From an uncultured Prevotellaceae bacterium (GTDB lineage Bacteria > Bacteroidota > Bacteroidia > Bacteroidales > Muribaculaceae), in assembly GCA_900318205.1 (NCBI GenBank), contig ONJS01000021.1:16472-80471 (forward strand): a DNA stretch of 64,000 nucleotides, read 5' to 3'. Under the pieces are notes generated by a model. It was given only the letters and a program-made list of their open reading frames with translations. It ran no database searches and was not told where the DNA came from. Positions 63,764 to 64,000 of the stretch are shown here, piece by piece; the first letter of the stretch is position 1; each line of letters begins with the position of its first letter. The translations under genes were made by a program, and so were the position numbers.

Positions 63764-64000
63764 ATGAAAAAAACATTACTATTCACATTATTGACCCTGT
63801 TGGGGGTGACCTCGGCTGTGGCACAGGAGTACGAGTATGTCCCGTTCGTCCGCGAGGGGGTCAAATGGGTATATGTTTGCAAGAACCCATATTGGGTGGA
63901 AGAGTTTTGGGGAAATGAATATTACAGTTTCGAATTCTTGAGCGATGTCAGGATTGGCGATAAGTACTATAAACCAATTCGTTTGACACGTTACCTGGAC
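63764..64000 (+). CDS. Secreted protein of unknown function (3' end outside window)
   Basis: ATG 63764 opens a frame that runs to the end of the window (79 residues visible). A signal peptide MKKTLLFTLLTLLGVTSAVAQ is followed by EYEYVPFVREGVKWVYVCKNP, then aromatic-rich sequence. The opening 'V.F.REGVKWVY' is common to small secreted Bacteroidales proteins of unknown role, some ending in sorting or dockerin-like tags. A -7-like TAAATTTG is at 63724-63731; a run of seven G (63692-63698) sits where the -33 would be near. Confidence 0.75.
   Translation, partial: MKKTLLFTLLTLLGVTSAVAQEYEYVPFVREGVKWVYVCKNPYWVEEFWGNEYYSFEFLSDVRIGDKYYKPIRLTRYLD

Overview
The window looks like a chromosomal segment of a gut Bacteroidales bacterium of the Prevotellaceae/Muribaculaceae kind. 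Supporting signs are SusC/SusD pairs, TAnnTTTG-type -7 promoter elements, weak Shine-Dalgarno signals, lipoprotein signal peptides, C-terminal dockerin-like repeats on secreted proteins, a PorZ-like type IX secretion protein and a Bacteroidetes-order division/cell wall cluster. Species cannot be named from the sequence. No rRNA, tRNA, CRISPR array, transposase, integrase or phage gene was seen.

Region 1 (1-18.5 kb) is a fructan utilisation locus on the + strand. It appears to be two similar units side by side. The first has a SusD cut by the window edge, a lipoprotein with a tandemly duplicated DUF4960-like domain, a LamG-GH32-dockerin enzyme and a DUF1573 protein. The second has SusC, SusD, a DUF4960-like lipoprotein, two GH32 enzymes, an inner-membrane sugar transporter and a fructokinase. 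The model is surface capture and cutting of fructan, TonB-dependent import, periplasmic release of fructose, then uptake and phosphorylation. SusC and the first GH32 of unit 2 are each broken by a frameshift, so this copy is either decaying or carries sequence errors.

Region 2 (18.5-27 kb) holds single-gene units separated by strong hairpin terminators. They are two secreted dockerin-tagged proteins sharing a leader and signal peptide, a 1073-residue oxidoreductase fusing ferredoxin, two flavin domains, two [4Fe-4S] sites and a BFD-like site, and a patatin-like phospholipase. The oxidoreductase has a long leader that may fold.

Region 3 (27-32.3 kb) carries argR overlapping an ArgC-like gene that lacks the catalytic cysteine, ssb, and on the minus strand manC, an Lrp/AsnC regulator and lysA.

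Region 4 (32.3-48 kb) is the dcw cluster: rsmH, ftsL, ftsI, murE, mraY, murD, ftsW, murG, murC, ftsQ, ftsA, ftsZ. Two similar promoters precede it and mraZ is not present upstream. yqeY, serS, an acyltransferase-3 gene, lysS and a porZ-like gene follow (48-55.6 kb).

Region 5 (55.6-64 kb) has two paralogous operons pairing an MBOAT O-acyltransferase with an SGNH/DltD-like partner, probably for acylating a surface polysaccharide. Between them lies a minus-strand TPR sensor-regulator and a tiny, possibly truncated secreted gene. The second MBOAT operon is visibly more GC-rich. Palindromic intergenic repeats recur in this half, and the window ends inside a secreted-protein gene.
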